DNA from: Polytrichum commune
Lineage: Eukaryota; Streptophyta; Polytrichopsida; Polytrichales; Polytrichaceae
DNA: 64,000 nt
Assembly (NCBI GenBank): GCA_950295325.1
Contig: OX485804.1
Location: 23,682,001-23,746,000, forward strand
Direction of reading: 5' to 3'
The position numbers were made by a program, and so were the translations under genes. Of the stretch, positions 1-14,212 are shown one piece after another. Position 1 is the first letter of the stretch. The number at the start of each line of letters is the position of its first letter. The notes beneath the pieces are model-generated. The model was not told the DNA's origin, did no database searches, and saw only the letters and a list, made by a program, of their open reading frames with translations.

Positions 1-829
1 GTAAATGTTCACAACACCTACCAACTTTTGGGAAGGGTGAAAATGTCGATTTTAATGTAGAACCGGGGGGTTATTGTATTACGCCAAAACAAACACCTAA
101 ATCATGGTAAAAAAATGTCAAAGTAGTATGTGGAGGTCAATTGGGTATAATCCAACAATAATTCAAGTCATATGGAAAGATTTTATTGCACCCTTGATGG
201 TAGGTGTTGGGGAAACAACTTTTTTATTTTTTCACTTAGAGCAAGTCACATGTCGAGTGGATGAACCCCATAGAAACTGTCGCTTTAGATTGTGGCCAAG
301 GGCCATGGCATGAAATACCAAGGGTCTCTAAAACTCATCCGACATAACATTGCTCAGCTCCACTTGCCACACATTGCTGGATTGAGGGTAATTCGGTCAA
401 GGGCTAGGAATAAGCTTGATATGATCCCAAGAAACTAACGGCTACAGTCTTAGTGCCACAGCAAGGTCTTTGTGTCATGATGTCTCTTTTATTTAGAATG
501 AGTGAGGGCGCATGAGCTTTAGTAATGTTATGGAATCCTAAACCATGCGATATGTTTAGTAAATGGAAGTCTAAATTGGGTCCTCCGTGACCTGGAACTG
601 TAGTGTAAAGACATTTGCGATGGGATCTCAACCGAATGTTGTTTCATATCCACGCATGTACCCTTCCACACAAAAAGTTTTAAATAATGAAGAATTATGA
701 GAATCTAAAGTGCCATGGTCTCTTGGTTATGTGATAGATCCACCTCTTTGAGGTGGTGCTCGACACAAAGTCCAAATTAACCATGAAACATACTTATTCC
801 CATTCATACATTATGTATGATTATGAGAC

Positions 830-900
830 CCTAACCTACCGGGTGGTAGTGGAGAGGTACTCATTTCCGAATGAAGTGGTTGGCGGTTCGATTCCTACTA
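830..900 (+). repeat. tRNA-like head of a SINE-type repeat
   Basis: The stretch has a tRNA-like layout. A D-arm/A-box-like segment lies near 836-852 and an exact B box (GGTTCGATTCC) at 885-895. It does not fold into a full tRNA and lacks a convincing acceptor stem. I therefore read it as the polymerase III promoter head of a SINE. The body may continue to about 1080. Confidence 0.4.
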
Positions 901-1844
901 TGAGCCCTTCTCTCTCCTTGACAGGAAAAACTAGCTAGGTAGGTAAGAAGCCTAGAGCCCACCCACCACAAGGTAGGCAGTACACCCCACCCTGCACCAA
1001 GAGGATTCTTGAGCAGGGTAGGACCAATGGACTCAAATTCGCGTTGGATTGCTTGACATTGGCTATTTATTTATTTATGTACGATTATGTGTAGGTCCTT
1101 CATCCATTCAAAACTCACAAGATTCCTATGGCCCTCACAAGCTCTATTGCAAGCTCTAGTCACATAATATCCACTAGAAATACAACAACCCTACAATTTC
1201 TATACTTGGGTAAAATTGGACCCTTTTTTCTTTTTTTTTAAATTCTTCCATTTATGATCATTTTTGGTTCACTGAATTGTATAAAGGGAAACCGTCCATT
1301 AGATGTAACATAGATACATCCGTCATATTTTGAACACCACTCCTACTATTTTGTTCATTTATCGTACAATACGGATGATGAAATTGGAAATTATATATTT
1401 TTTGATTTTATAAAAGTTCCAATGCGACTAGGTGCAATGTACCTTGCCCCAAATGGAGTCCAGGTTCAATGAACCCACTTTTCATCAACCTAAAGTCCTA
1501 GTTTGGTTTCTTTCCTTCTCCGTACTACTAAGGGTTTTGCCATTGCATTATTGGGAGTTTGTACACTACAATGCCCTACCAAAATAGGTCCTCTAAGTAT
1601 ATCGGTTATTCAAATTAGTAATCCTCGATTAGTGCCACTTGGAATCACACAAACACTCTAATTTCTTGCGGAGGATGGAAAATCACCTCATCTCAAAATG
1701 TTGCAAGTTTTACAAAATGTAGACTATCTATACATGTGACAACTCCTTAAAGATTGCATCCTTAATAGAAAGCTATAGCACTACGTAACTCCCATTGGTA
1801 CTCCACAATGCACTTTTGGAATCGAGCACGGTCGAGTTTGAGAA

Positions 1845-2030
1845 ATAATCGGTTAAAGTTCACAACTTCATGAGAATTACCGACCGTTATAGAGGAATCT
1901 ATGGAATATTCCCCAATTGGTTAACAAGAACCGGAAGATCACAACATGTAACCGGTTGCACTTTGGAAACACTCACAAATTTGGCCGATTACGTCCAAAA
2001 ATCTCCCCTTCAAACACCGAACCCAGTGGT
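1845..2030. repeat. Dispersed repeat family A, copy 1
   Basis: This stretch aligns by eye with 5478-5650 through a series of shared blocks. These include CGGTTaAAGTTCA, GACATGTAACtGGT-like and CCAAAAATC.TCCCC motifs in the same order and spacing. Divergence is high (roughly a third of positions). It is an old dispersed repeat of unknown class, and no coding content was recognised. Confidence 0.4.
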
Positions 2031-2078
2031 GGTACTATGTTGCATGAAATTTGGCATGAACATTTAATGGGTTTTCAA

Positions 2079-2216
2079 GAGGCAATATAATAAAGTATGT
2101 GTGAAATTTCAATTAATGATGCTTGAGGCAATATATTAAAGTATGTGTGGAATTTCAATTAATGAAGCTCGAGGCAATATAATAAAGTATGTGTGGAATT
2201 TCAATTAATGATGCTC
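2079..2216. repeat. Three tandem copies of a 46-bp unit
   Basis: The units start at 2079, 2125 and 2171, each with GAGGCAATAT. They differ at only a few positions, so the array is fairly young. It has no coding potential. Confidence 0.9.
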
Positions 2217-2493
2217 GGCATGTCCTCCATGGCATGCATGATTGGTAGGAATAGAATCTCATCAACCAATGCAATTCGTATGTGCAACATTCTAGGACAA
2301 AGTTCAAGGGACCTCCCCATGCAACACCAAAACAAGCGCGTTTCGTATGGCATCATGTAGTAAATCGAAGGGAGGAAACAAACTCTAAGGAGTATGCAAA
2401 ATAAAAAAATGAAATGAAAATAAATTCTTTCATAAATATGAAAATTGTTACAAATTTTGAAGTAGTACAGTTAGGGTAACACAAAGTCAATCT

Positions 2494-2545
2494 ATAGGTT
2501 AACCCACAACCTCTCATCTAAATTCTACCGCTTGGCTATGTTAGT
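2494..2545 (-). repeat. tRNA-like SINE head (minus strand)
   Basis: On the minus strand an A-box-like TAGCCAAGCGGTAGA is followed about 30 bases later by a B-box-like GGGTTAACC. The spacing is tRNA-like but the arms do not pair well, so a SINE fragment is likelier than a working tRNA gene. Confidence 0.35.
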
Positions 2546-2826
2546 TGTCAAAACACTTATGAAAGTGATGAAGCACAAGCCGCAACCACATAATCCTTAA
2601 CTTTGTTAGCTTATAAAATATGGATCTCATCCATGTTGACATCACACGACCCTAGTGAGTGGTTAAATGGACCTAGTTTGACTACGGATGCCTCGACCTT
2701 AAATACCATAAAAAATGTAGAGTTTAAAGCTAATTCCGTCGCCCAAAAACCTACAAATAGTCACACATGGGTTGCATATGATTTTCAGGTTTTTATGACA
2801 TATATAAGAGAGGTACTCAAATGGGA

Positions 2827-2852
2827 TCTCTCTCTCTCTCTCTCTCTCTCTC
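2827..2852. repeat. (TC)n microsatellite
   Basis: Uninterrupted dinucleotide TC run of about 13 units. Confidence 0.9.
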
Positions 2853-5477
2853 CATGTGGTCAAGGTTAGAATGAATTGGATTGTATTTATGAAGCCTAGA
2901 TTAGGGAATGGGTTTTATATGTGGAGCATGTAGATACGCTTTGTGTGCTTAAATTTGTTCCATTCAATGTTTATACTTGAGTCCAAGATATTACATACAT
3001 GACTACGGTTTTCAGCAACTATCCATGTGGAGGTATTGTCTCCTCCACATACTTCATGTGGTTAAATGAACCGATAATCACTAGGAGTTTAATTTTATAT
3101 ATATATTTATTTCTTGCTTGCTTTTGCTTCTATTGGTTATTTTTCCCTACTCAAGAGACAATCCTATATTGGGACCTCCTACAAGTTCAATATTTGTACC
3201 AGATATTGTTTCCACATTGATGAGGATTGTGGAGAACTCCATGTGGCACCTTAAATTTAGACTATGTTCCACACGTACATGTCGACACCAATGTTCCATG
3301 GCATCTAGGTTCAACCTGAGTTTCACAAAGGGTAGATTTTCATGAATAAAATACCCAATCCAAATGGCACCACATGGCTCGAACTTCCCCGATAGAATAG
3401 GTTTAGTGAAGATGGACGAAATTTTTTACATCTTTGTTGAAATATCCCCGTACCTTGAAATGGCACGTTGAACAAATCACGAAGACTTTCTTAGAGTCCC
3501 ATCTCCCCATGTGGTTGGAAGGAAACTTACATGGATGCTCTCGATTAGTTGTGATTTCCACTTGCGCATTGATAGAGGTTGCAGGGGTCAAGTGCAATGT
3601 GGCCTGACCTAAATCTATATACAATGAAAGACGTGATGGTAGTGATGGTGAGGTTGTTGCCCTACCGTTCCCCACTGTTGTTGCTTATAAAACAAAACAA
3701 AAAATTAAAAAGAAAAACTATCACATGTCAAAAATTCCCTCCCATAACAAACATTTGACAAAGGAAGAGGAAACAAATGTGGACATGAGGGAGGATGAGA
3801 ATTGCAAAAGGTGGCTATGGTGGGGGAAACTTGGGGGAGGTGGCAGGCATGGCATGGGTGGGGGGACATTATGGTCAGAGGTCATGAGGGGTTTATGAGC
3901 ATGGGAATGGCATGCATTTGTATGCCGGGTACACTCAAGGATAGGGACATATGGTTGCATGAGGTATAGGCTTTGATAACCCCAGATATTGATTGTTATG
4001 CCTAGGTGCAAAGGGGTGGGATGGACAATGAGTTGCTTGGATGTTAATTCATATGCACGAAAATAATGGGCTAGGACAGCAAGGGTCCAAGCTAGTGAGG
4101 ATATGCTAGAGTGTAGGTTGTTGTATCGAGTGGCTACACAATTACAAATGGAGAAGGCATGGTTTGTAGCCACCGAACCTGATATGGGAGTTAAGGTGAA
4201 GGTGGGACGATAGTTTTAGCAATGCCTCTAGGAATGTTGCTAGATTGGAATGCCAAACACGACACATAACTTGGGCATTGGAATCTAACTTTATGAAAGC
4301 AATCACATTTGTCATAATGGTTTGTGTGTCTAAAGACTATTGTGGTTGGTATTGCATTGGGACTCTCGCATTTGTGAAAGGTGTTATTCATTATTTTGTT
4401 TAACTCCTTAGTTTTTGTATATTCATGTTGGACAAACTAAAGATTTTTTTTTTGGATTTTCATAATTGATACATGGTCTTGTAAAAACATGTAGCTAAAA
4501 AAAATTTAAAAAATTGATAGGGTTAAATAAAAAAATGCTTCAAAGACCAATGTATTGTAAAATCAAGGTCATTCAAATTCCTTAACCTTCACACAATAGC
4601 CCCCAATAGGATACCCAATTAATGCAATATATAAGGGTAACTAAACCTCCCATGAATGGTTGGCTACATTTTCTCCTTCATAATAAATGACTTTGCCTTT
4701 GACCAGGAAGAAATCGTCACATATGATCATACCTCTCATCCATAACACACAAAAACCCAAACCCTTGTAGATTTATGCTTGATGCATCTCAAATGACTTG
4801 GACTAAACTTATATGAAGTCTTTGAAGCTGATTCCGGTGTCAAGCCAACTTTTTAATATAAAAAAAGTATTTTCTGAACCTCAAGGGTGTCATATAGGAA
4901 CAAGGGAATTCCCTCTCGCCATCCATAGGCACCACGAAGCTCTAGCTGAGACCAGGGTGGGAGTACAATACAATACAATACATTACAATACTATGAGTGA
5001 TGCATTAGATTAAGTTTGGACAACTCGGATTTTTCAGTGTAGACTTGGTTGCAAAGTGGAGAGTTTAGAGGTGTAGATTGCAAACCAGTCTTTCTTTGAA
5101 GGTCATCACCACACCCATTTCAAGGCATGCAAGAATCGAGTGATTGTTCACAAATTCAACGCAATGAAAAGGCTTGCCATGCATTTCTATGGTCACCTTC
5201 CAAGCATGCAGATGCACAAGTATACATGCTTATGTGACAGCAGCTGCAATCGACAAGTGGCAGTGAAGACTCAACTTCCAGCTACACTAGATTAATGTAA
5301 CTTAAGCTCAAAGCCACAGCTCTCGAAGACAAAGTGTAAGTCTTACATGATCATGTCAGCTTGAGGCTGCAGTTCTCAAAGACGCATGCATATCCTAAAC
5401 CCTAAACCCTACACCACTAACTTAGGTTCAATGAACAGGGAGGAACCGGCTGCTAGTTACAGATGTACCAGTTGAGT

Positions 5478-5650
5478 TAAATGAGCGGTTGAAGTTCAAG
5501 ATCTTGGGGAAATCACCAATCGTTTTAAAATGATTTCTGGAATATAATTTGATTTAATAGAGAAAAATTGAAAGATGTTGACATGTAACTGGTAGGACTC
5601 GGAAACCACTAGGATCTCGACCCAAAAATCCTCCCCGGACACTGCTTGAG
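5478..5650. repeat. Dispersed repeat family A, copy 2
   Basis: Second copy of the repeat seen at 1845-2030, in the same orientation. The shared blocks run from a GCGGTTGAAGTTCA segment to CCAAAAATCCTCCCC. Both copies are strongly diverged. Confidence 0.4.
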
Positions 5651-5744
5651 TTCGCTTTCCATTTGAGGTATGCGGATGTCATTCGGTTCATTTTTCATGT
5701 TCTTTGACACCTTCTACAGATTAGATTTATGAAAAGAAACTTCT

Positions 5745-6010
5745 GCTACATGAAGTTAGACATTCGTGATGAGGCATCAACAAAATTTGGATTGAACATC
5801 GTACATTCTCTGATTAAGTTATGACTATCAGAAGTGCATGTGTGTTGATTCTTTGAATAAAATTCTAGGTCTTCTCCATTGTGTTGACTATTAAGTCTAG
5901 AACACATATCTCTTGTTGGTTTTATCTTAAACATATCTCTTGTTGGTTTTATTCTTAGATCTAACCTAACCACACATCATTCAAATGTAGGTACCTGATG
6001 AAGACAAATA
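5745..6010. repeat. Dispersed repeat family B, copy 1
   Basis: Shares ordered blocks (for example TTATGACTATCAGAAGTGCA, CATTGTGTTGACTATT and GATCTAACCTAACCACA) with 14930-15140 and, more weakly, 43180-43380. It is probably an old transposon fragment. Class unknown. Confidence 0.35.
5904..5957. repeat. 27-bp tandem duplication
   Basis: ACATATCTCTTGTTGGTTTT starts at 5904 and again at 5931. The two units are essentially identical and lie inside dispersed repeat B. Confidence 0.85.
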
Positions 6011-7372
6011 ATTGTATAAGGCCCACATACTTTAGGGTCCAATCCAAGAAACTTGAGGTCCAAAACACCCTTTGATGGACTTCACTTTCAGAGTCAATAT
6101 TGGACCGAAGTTGGAGAAACTAAGAGGAGCATTTTCTTGAGGACAAAGTCTTGCTCCTCTTACTTTGATTTGTTAGGATGATACTTCGAGACAACCACAA
6201 TGAAGGCTTAAGGTTAAAGGCTTATATTATTAGCCAACAACTCACTATCCCTCCATTTAGCATGGTGTCCCAATGTGAAAAGTGTTTTTAATGGGAGCAC
6301 TAGAAACAGAGAAAAATACAATCATCTGATGGTTGTTAGTTCATTGAACCATGTGAACCTCAAGGAGGAACTACCACTTGCAACAAGTAGGTCATTGACT
6401 CTCCGGTCAAATAATCACTGCAACACTTATATACTTCAAGATGAAATGTGGCTACCAAATAGGTTAGTTGTTATAACATTCAAATCCTTGAGAACAACCT
6501 TCTTCAAGAAGACTTCTTCTTTGTGCTTGAGCCAGGTGACCAGATAAGACTCTTCTTTTTGTCATTGGATCCCTTCTTTTTTCTCCTTCTGCTAATACAT
6601 TTTGTCAAAGGATAGGGGTATCAGTGCTAATGAATGTTTTTTTGATAGGGAGTCCCAATGTGAGTCAAAACATCATCCCTAGATACAAGTGTTCTTATTA
6701 TTCAATCCATACAAATATTAAGAACGATTTTACATTTCTTTTTAAAATTTAAAGTTCAGAACCTGCTACCCATCAAAGCTGAGCCACTTGGCTTTACCAC
6801 TCCGGAAGAAAAAACATAAATGCAGAAGGCTTGCTTAAAATGGTCTGATGAAAACAAATGAGAAGCGAGCAATTTTCTATTGTGAATGGAATGGTGACTG
6901 ATGCTAATCAACTTCTTCACAATGTCAGCATTTCTTTAACCTATATCTCTACAGTCTGAAACTAGAATGCAGGATAGGTAGAAATTTCTTCCTATTTTCA
7001 TCCTCAGAGAAAAGTAAGCTTAGTATGCGCAGAAAGGTCCAAAGTTAATGATATTGTAGATTGTCAGAAAAGCTAAAATCTGACACTTCAGAAGTGAGAT
7101 TGTGCAATTAATCATACATTTGACCTAGTCATGTGGATACAATCCTCTCATACAGACCATGCAGTGATGATTCTTCTCTTCAACATGAGTGTGCAATGTA
7201 AACAAAACCTGAACTTCAGGAGGCCACATAAATGACTTACTGCTCGGTTTGTCTGAAATATTCTACAGCTGTAATACACTTAACCCTCAAAATTAACTGA
7301 AAGCGTGGTAGTCTGATCTCGGACTATTCATATGCATGTCAATCATTATTTGGGCATAAGGGCTTGGTGAAA

Positions 7373-10300
7373 TCAAGGAAAGAGAGGCTGCTGAAGGAGG
7401 CCACAATCCTCGGGACAGCCCATCATGAGGTTCAAGTTCTGCAGAGCTTGGCCTGACGCACCTTTGACAAGGTTGTCAATCTGCAAAAAAAATCTTGTAA
7501 GTTTCAAGATGAGGAAAAACTCTTGAAGGTGTGTTTACACAAAACCTCTGTTCCAGTGGTTGATGGTTGCAGTATACATTCTTTGTTCGATTTTCGAGGG
7601 ATAAGAAGGAAAAAGGTGCATTGATGACAGCCACAACCACAACTTACTTGCCCAACTACGATACAAGGTGTAGTTGGGAGTAGTTACGAAGGTTGTAGTT
7701 TACTGCTTTGGTTCTATTTTGTTTGTAGTTACAATGTGTCACCATAAACGTCAAGGCCAAAGCATGGGAGAGGTTTTGTAGGAGGCAATTACTCTTAGAC
7801 AAGCTTTCCAACTGAATCCATGAATTGTTTGTCTCCAGTCCATGGATTGCACCAATAGGAGGAACAATTATTAAGATCAAATCTACTTGTTGCTTTGAAC
7901 AATTTAAGTTTGACTAACAACAAAATAAAACTTACCACGGAGATGATGATAGCCCTGCCAGGGATGCGATCTTCAAAAACATTCAGTAAGCAGTAGTTTG
8001 AGCCTCGAACATGACGGGTATGTGGTGCTATGCCCTTCTGTAATACTACCACAAATTCCTCATCCTGCACCAGACCCAAACAGAAATTGTAGATACATGA
8101 TTCTAAGGAACATTTTTGAGTTCTTGCCACACAAATCAGATAGAAAACCATAAAAGTGGAGATGGGCGTTTGAGGTTGTTGAAGATCTGACATTTGCAGC
8201 AAAACAGATGTGGAATTGAGCACAGAGAAAATGATGAAGATAATACAAGAAAAGTATCTAAGACTAATGCAATTTACCTGAAACCGATCAACCAGGTGCT
8301 GCCGCAAGTCATCTACTGATACGCCCTTCTTCATTTCAACAAACATGGTGGACATCATACCTCGGCTCTACACAATGGCATCACGAAACAAGGTCAGATG
8401 CTTTGGCAAAAACCACTAGATGGCAAAAGTACTTGGAAGTGGGCATTAAATTACCCCAGAGAACAACAATCAGCAGGCACCACAATTTTAAAGGGAAGTT
8501 GAAGTTCGAGGAGAGGGACTTAATCACCTCTCTTTCTAAAATTAGAAACTGACTTTCATTTGACTGGGAATAAATCGACTTGCATAAACCTGTTGATATG
8601 GACCCCAGATTGTTGTATTTTACACCAAATGTTTCATGGGGGCATATTCTTATAATACAAACCTTGCCCAAAGTTTTCAAATATTAGGACTTAGTTTCAT
8701 TTTTCTGAAATCTCAAGATATAAAGTGCAATGAATCCACTCGTGCAACATTCAAAATGATTAGATGCTTACCATGGGCATTAGGTTTGGAGTGAAGCTGA
8801 TGGTAACCTCAGAGCCAACCGCATCACTTAGCCCTTGCTCAATTTCAGGAACTGCACAACAATGGCAAATATATGAGGTGTGTTGTCCACTATCTCATGA
8901 CCATATATCTGATGTCCAAACATCTAAGTAAACAATGTTGAACTTTAAAAAAGTGATGGCAGGCCATGTAGGCACACCTGTCCACATTGACAATTCATAA
9001 ATTCAATCCACTGGTCTTACATGGCATACTTGAAATGCTTCAAAAGAAATGAAGAATTACCATGACGATGTCTCGTGATTCCATATGGATGGATGCCCTC
9101 ACAAATTTCAGTGTACAGGTTTGCTTCCTTAGCAGAGCGACCTGACCATCAAGAACTGGGTTCCTCAGTTGTCTTCAAGAATCCCCTATTCATCTATTGC
9201 AATTATTTCAATCACTTTGCAGGACAATTCTCTAGGATTAGCATTGGTTTACTAGGATAACATATATAATTTTATTACAGGAAGAACCTCCATGATGAAA
9301 ATATCAAAAATCTAGTGTGATGTTTTACCTGCGCCACTGACACCCGAGTTTGCATTGATTATGATGTTGCTCTTCTCAATCAATCCAGACTGTAAACAAC
9401 ATCAACTGTGAGCAACTTACATTCCAATCACCTCTGGAAGGATACAATTTAGTGCAAGGAGACATTGGGCGACCATATGATATTGCACAGACAATAAAGT
9501 TATCCTCTAACTCAACATGAGTATTGGTCTGGAGTAAGTTGTTTTGCATACAACACCTTTCATGTCTTTGGGTACGTTCTTGGTGCATGCTTGGAGTGTG
9601 GAGGTTTGAACAAAGAACATTTTTTATCGGATCATTGAAGTTCAAACTCATTTTGGCATGCCAAGAGGAGCTAAAATGATTTTTACCCTCAATGAACCGA
9701 AATAGGTTGCTCTTCATTCAAATCCAAACACTACCTCCGAGCATGCACCACACCTATTGATATTTAAGCAAAACAACCAATGAAAAATTATAGGGGACCA
9801 GCTCCCAAGGAAAAGTCCCAATAAGCTAAGGATAACTCTAAGGAACACTATAGCAACAGGAAATTAGCTTGGTGATGTAAACACACCTTGAGCAAAGGAA
9901 TGAGAGGAAGCTGGATAGAAGTTGGGTAGCAACCAGGATTTGCCACCAATCTTGCTGACCGCACCTCTTCCCTGTGGATCTCTGTTAGACCATATACAGC
10001 TTCAGTCTGAGCAACACACAACAGACATTATTAGTTCAATATGTTTTGAGCACAAATTCCCTGCTCGAAAGAAACTTCTTATTTGAAGACATGTTTCCAC
10101 CTTGCAAGTCCATGGTAGAGTACAAACTCATCATCACCACATATTCATAATCTAGGATGTGGAAACATAGCAAAACATTCTTAAGTAGCCTATTTAGGTT
10201 CTAGTGCAGATGGAATAATTCTTAGGTAATCCAGATAACCTAAGAATGGTTCCATTGGAGATACACCTCTTCAATTTAATCTTGGTAGATCGAAAAAATA

Positions 10301-13300
10301 ATTGTGTGCGAGAATAAGCAACAATGAGGTGTCAACCAATGGCAGCTTGCCACATGACTATACTCCGCACTCAAGCTTGTACTCAAGGACCTTCATTCTT
10401 GAAAATTTATTCTAGAAGTTAGAATAGAATAAGAACGTCCTTGTACACGCTTAAGAATGCTATGAGTCCATATAATTGACAACTTCCAGCCTCCATGTCA
10501 ATTATGTAAAAGGCATTTCAGAGGACAGCAATCAATTCGCATCTCTTTTCAACTCTCATATTTCTCATTGTTGCATACTTGGAGATATGTCACTCAACCC
10601 AAAGTGCCAAGTGGCTGACATACATTCAACAGGAGGTTACAAAACATATAAGCGAGGTAAGCAATCCTTCAAAAATGTACAAAAACAAAACAAATCATAG
10701 ATGTGTTCAAGGGAGAGATAAACCTGCAGCTCAGGGGCACGATGAGCTCCATTGTACCACTCTTCATAAGTTTTGGTATTCCTCAAACGGAAGTCCTGTA
10801 TTAGAACACTCCAACTAATTTATCATTTTTGTATTCCACAACTTTTCACATATCAAATCCCTCCCATGCCATACTTCTATCAGCCACCAACAATGCTCCA
10901 GTTCCTTATGTTTTCTAATTGCCAGAACTCAAACTCATGTATGGGTTCAATGCACCTTCAAGAGTACCAGTTTAATTTTCATTTTGATAAGACCATCACC
11001 TTAACAAACAATTCCAGGACTTTAAAGACCATGCAATTTATGAGATTCAGTGCTTACTTCTTTACAGAAAAGTAATGTTAGTCAATTGACCTGGTATATT
11101 TACAAGACAGTGACAAAAGTACAAGACTTCTGCAGAGCTTACCGCTGACAAGTCTACCACCTTCAAGTCCTTAGGAAGTGCTGCAATGATCTCCTGAAAC
11201 TCCCACCATCACCACATCAACAACTATCTACGGTAAGCAGGCCTATCATGGCCGCTTTTTTCTGATCGGACAGCTATATTTGAGTGGTGTGTGGTTAGGA
11301 TTGGATGTAAGAACGGACACCAAAAAAGACAAGTGTTTAAAAGAGATTGAACTCCATGCTCAAAATATGTTGACTGTTCTAGGCTCATTTGTCAACATAA
11401 CTGGGGAGGACATATATGACCATTTGATGTCCATAGGAATCTTCACTTTGACAATAAATAGAATAATCATATGAGCTCCGTGAATTATGAGGAAAATGGC
11501 TACAGGTATGGTTTGGGGTTGGCAATGATCTCACACATATTGAGTGTTTCACAACTCATGAGAAATGGGTGCAGAGCTTAAAGTGACCATTTAACACCTG
11601 CTTACCTTAAAAATGCCAATATTACAGAATTCCCCTCGATTATAAATTTCACACTTACATGGAAGCAAAAGGAAAAGCAAATCGATTCTATTATGGACAT
11701 TGAGTATCAACAAAAACAACGTCAATGTGCTTCCATATTCACCTGGGTTGTTCCGTGAGGAAGACAACAGAACACAGCATCCACCTTCGAGAAATCAGCA
11801 TCTTTGATGGCCACCATGTCAGGCAAATCCTGCATTAAACCATCCATGTCAATTTACAATTCAATTACATCCTGGCCTCTCATGTGCCTATTGATTTCCA
11901 TCATAAAAAGCCCTCCACCCAATATTGAAACCCATGAACATGAATATATAATATGTCCAAGTAATTTGCCCTTTACAGACCTGAGTGATAAGATGGGGAA
12001 AGACGGAGGCAAGGGATTGTCCTGCTTTGCGGTCGGCTGTCATCACGGTCACATTGAACACTGGATGCGTTGCTACCAAACGCACGATCTATCCATCCAT
12101 GTCACCCACACAAACCAATCCACCACACTTAAAACCTCAAACAATCTTATCACAACATTGCAGGTTGTGTAGCCTCTGATTGTTAACATGTTCCTCACAC
12201 ATGACCCTATGTCTGGGAAATGCAGAGCAGATACAACAGTTCAATACCTATTTCCAATAATTGGGATCCTCTTCACTCAAATTTGATGCAAAGCAACCAT
12301 TTCTTGTGTGAAGGCAGTTTGTGGAATTGAAGGAGGAACAAAAACAAAACAATTTCCCAGATGAGAATGTTGATGACATCCATACCTCAGATCCTGTGTA
12401 CCCGCTGGCACCAAGAACAGCCACTCGGATGGTCTCCTTCTGATCCCCTTTCGAGAATTTCACTGCTTCTCGATTCCTCGGTGCCGATGTTGCAGTCATG
12501 CTAATACGGTGGCCTTTAGAACCTGCAAGGCTTTCGCTTACAACAGCCTTACCTGCCATTGATGACTTCAAGGCCCCCCCACAAACCTGCATCATAGCCA
12601 CATACACACAAAACCTTAAGCCCATGATCCATCACGGATTCAAGGAATCCATAAACCAATGGCATCAACTCCTAATCACTCTCATTGCACTAGTTTAGGG
12701 ATTACAGTGGTCCGAGACCATAAGAGAGGGTCCAAGGTCTCCAACCAGGAAGTCTATGACAAAAATAGAGCCCTATAATCTCATAGATATTTTGGCACAG
12801 AAAGGACATAACCTCAACCTCAATCCCACTGAGACTCTATACATTGCAGAAGTGGCTGCAGATACTATGCAAAAGGGTGCCAAGCTACACAGACACTATG
12901 CATCCCAAACTATGCATCTGACAAGGAAAGAAGGGAGAGAGGCTAAATTGGTGGCAACCCACATCAAAAAATGGTTAACTGAGAACTTCACAAACACGAT
13001 GTTCCAGAGCCCCAAAACAAAATGCCACTCAATTTGCAAATTACACCTGTCAGAGGGAATGTCAAAAACCTTAAACCTAAAACCTAAAACCCTGCTCCCA
13101 AGTGTGGTTATCCACTCATTGGGTTGAAATTCCTAGCTCAATAAAGTGTTCCAGAGCACACAATTCAATTGACACCAGGTCATTAGTGGGTAACAAGTGG
13201 AACCCAAAGAATAAACTGTTGCAACGAAAAAGATATAACAGCATTCTACAACCCTGGCACTAAATCGGTTACAATCCACATTGAAAAATGGTCAACTGAG

Positions 13301-14212
13301 ACTCCCAATTCACGTCACATCCCATCACAGCTCTTGAAGCCCCCCATGCATCTCCAATTCATACAAATACACCCATAGATGGTACAAACCCATATTGGAC
13401 CAGTATATAGGCGAATGCATGGTATCAATAATCAAGCATCAATAATGGCATCAAAGACCCTACCCGTGAATATCAAAAATGTAATACCAGCCGAATATTG
13501 ATATCTCAAGGTGAGAGAATCTTTGTATAACTGAGTTATTATTTGGGTCGATAACATTCTGAACAATATTGATGCTAGGGCAATTTTACCCATGTATGAA
13601 GATTCTTGCATGTTATATAGATCCGTATGGTATTAAAAACAAAAAATATCTCATTTTAGTAATATTTCTGATACCCTACTGGTATCAGAAAATTTACAAT
13701 CCTCATTATAAAAATGATATATAAAAAAGATGGTAGCAATTCCACACTGATGGAAACCATGCCAATTTCCTACTTGGCATTCCAACTTCCCACTCCCTCG
13801 GCTCAGGGGTTTCCACAGGGTTTTACTAGACACTGAGAAATCCTGCTTCTTTCACACACAAACAAGCACATTGCGACGCACTTACCATAATTCGGCAAAA
13901 AATTGAGGGAAACGGCAGGGCCCTGATAAATTAGTCACTACATTGCACATACAGCAATGAACTCCCAAATGAGCAGCGGAGGAGAGAGGCCCCAAGCAAG
14001 TCCTTATCAAGGAATCCCAGAGCATCTATCTCAAAGCAAACAAAACAATCTAGATGCTCCTTTGATGGCTCTCCCCCCCGCCCAATCAATGAATCAAATT
14101 CAAGGTTATTGAAGTCATCGGAAGTTGTGGAGTAAGTAAGCACCTCGAGAGCAGAGACTCGGGAGGCTGAAGTCGTCCCAGCTTGCAAGGCCGTCGCCAT
14201 GGAAGCTGCCAT
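7373..14212 (-). CDS. argC: N-acetyl-gamma-glutamyl-phosphate reductase, plastid precursor
   Basis: This enzyme reduces N-acetylglutamyl-phosphate to N-acetylglutamate semialdehyde with NADPH, the third step of arginine synthesis in plant plastids. I read 13 exons with GT..AG borders: 14144-14212, 12386-12586, 11981-12088, 11743-11829, 11143-11193, 10724-10795, 9887-10006, 9329-9389, 9061-9141, 8772-8851, 8278-8367, 7936-8064 and 7373-7480. They keep phase throughout and give 418 residues, close to other plant enzymes. The Rossmann motif GASGYTG lies near residues 82-88. TADRKAGQS and SVFPHL follow. The catalytic cysteine is in NPGCYPTS (about Cys222), then [10 protein letters not shown] and [12 protein letters not shown]. 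The first two exons (about 75 residues, Ala/Ser/Thr rich, poorly conserved) look like a transit peptide. An in-frame ATG at 14245 could add 11 residues. I chose 14212 because its context leads straight into a transit-like sequence. Exon 1 is the least certain. The 1.5-kb first intron contains a MITE. Confidence 0.95.
13381..13758 (-). mobile_element. MITE-like element in argC intron 1
   Basis: This 378-bp stretch is homologous, in inverted orientation, to 24088-24458. Shared blocks include GAGAGAATCTTTGTATA, TTATTTGGGTC.ATA and CTTGCATGkTATATAG. The ends are imperfectly inverted (GGTaCAAACC.. at left, ..GATGGAAACC at right). It has no coding capacity and no clear target duplication, and looks like an old non-autonomous DNA element. 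Confidence 0.6.

Larger units (their letters stand above)
1..7372. other. Gene-poor spacer left of the argC gene
   Basis: No recognisable gene was found in this stretch. Open frames are short, none matches a family I know, and none has convincing splice structure. It holds the tandem repeats, SINE-like heads and dispersed repeats listed separately, plus AT-rich sequence. A short interstitial telomere-like stretch (about two CCCTAAA units) lies near 5395-5411. Confidence 0.7.

Noticed and set aside
3721-4173. 150-codon minus-strand frame
   Set aside because: His/Ser/Pro-rich, no recognisable domain, no splice context and weak codon pattern. Treated as a chance frame.
5395-5411. CCCTAAA telomere-like repeats
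   Set aside because: Only about two units. Such short stretches are common by chance or in promoters and do not mark a chromosome end.
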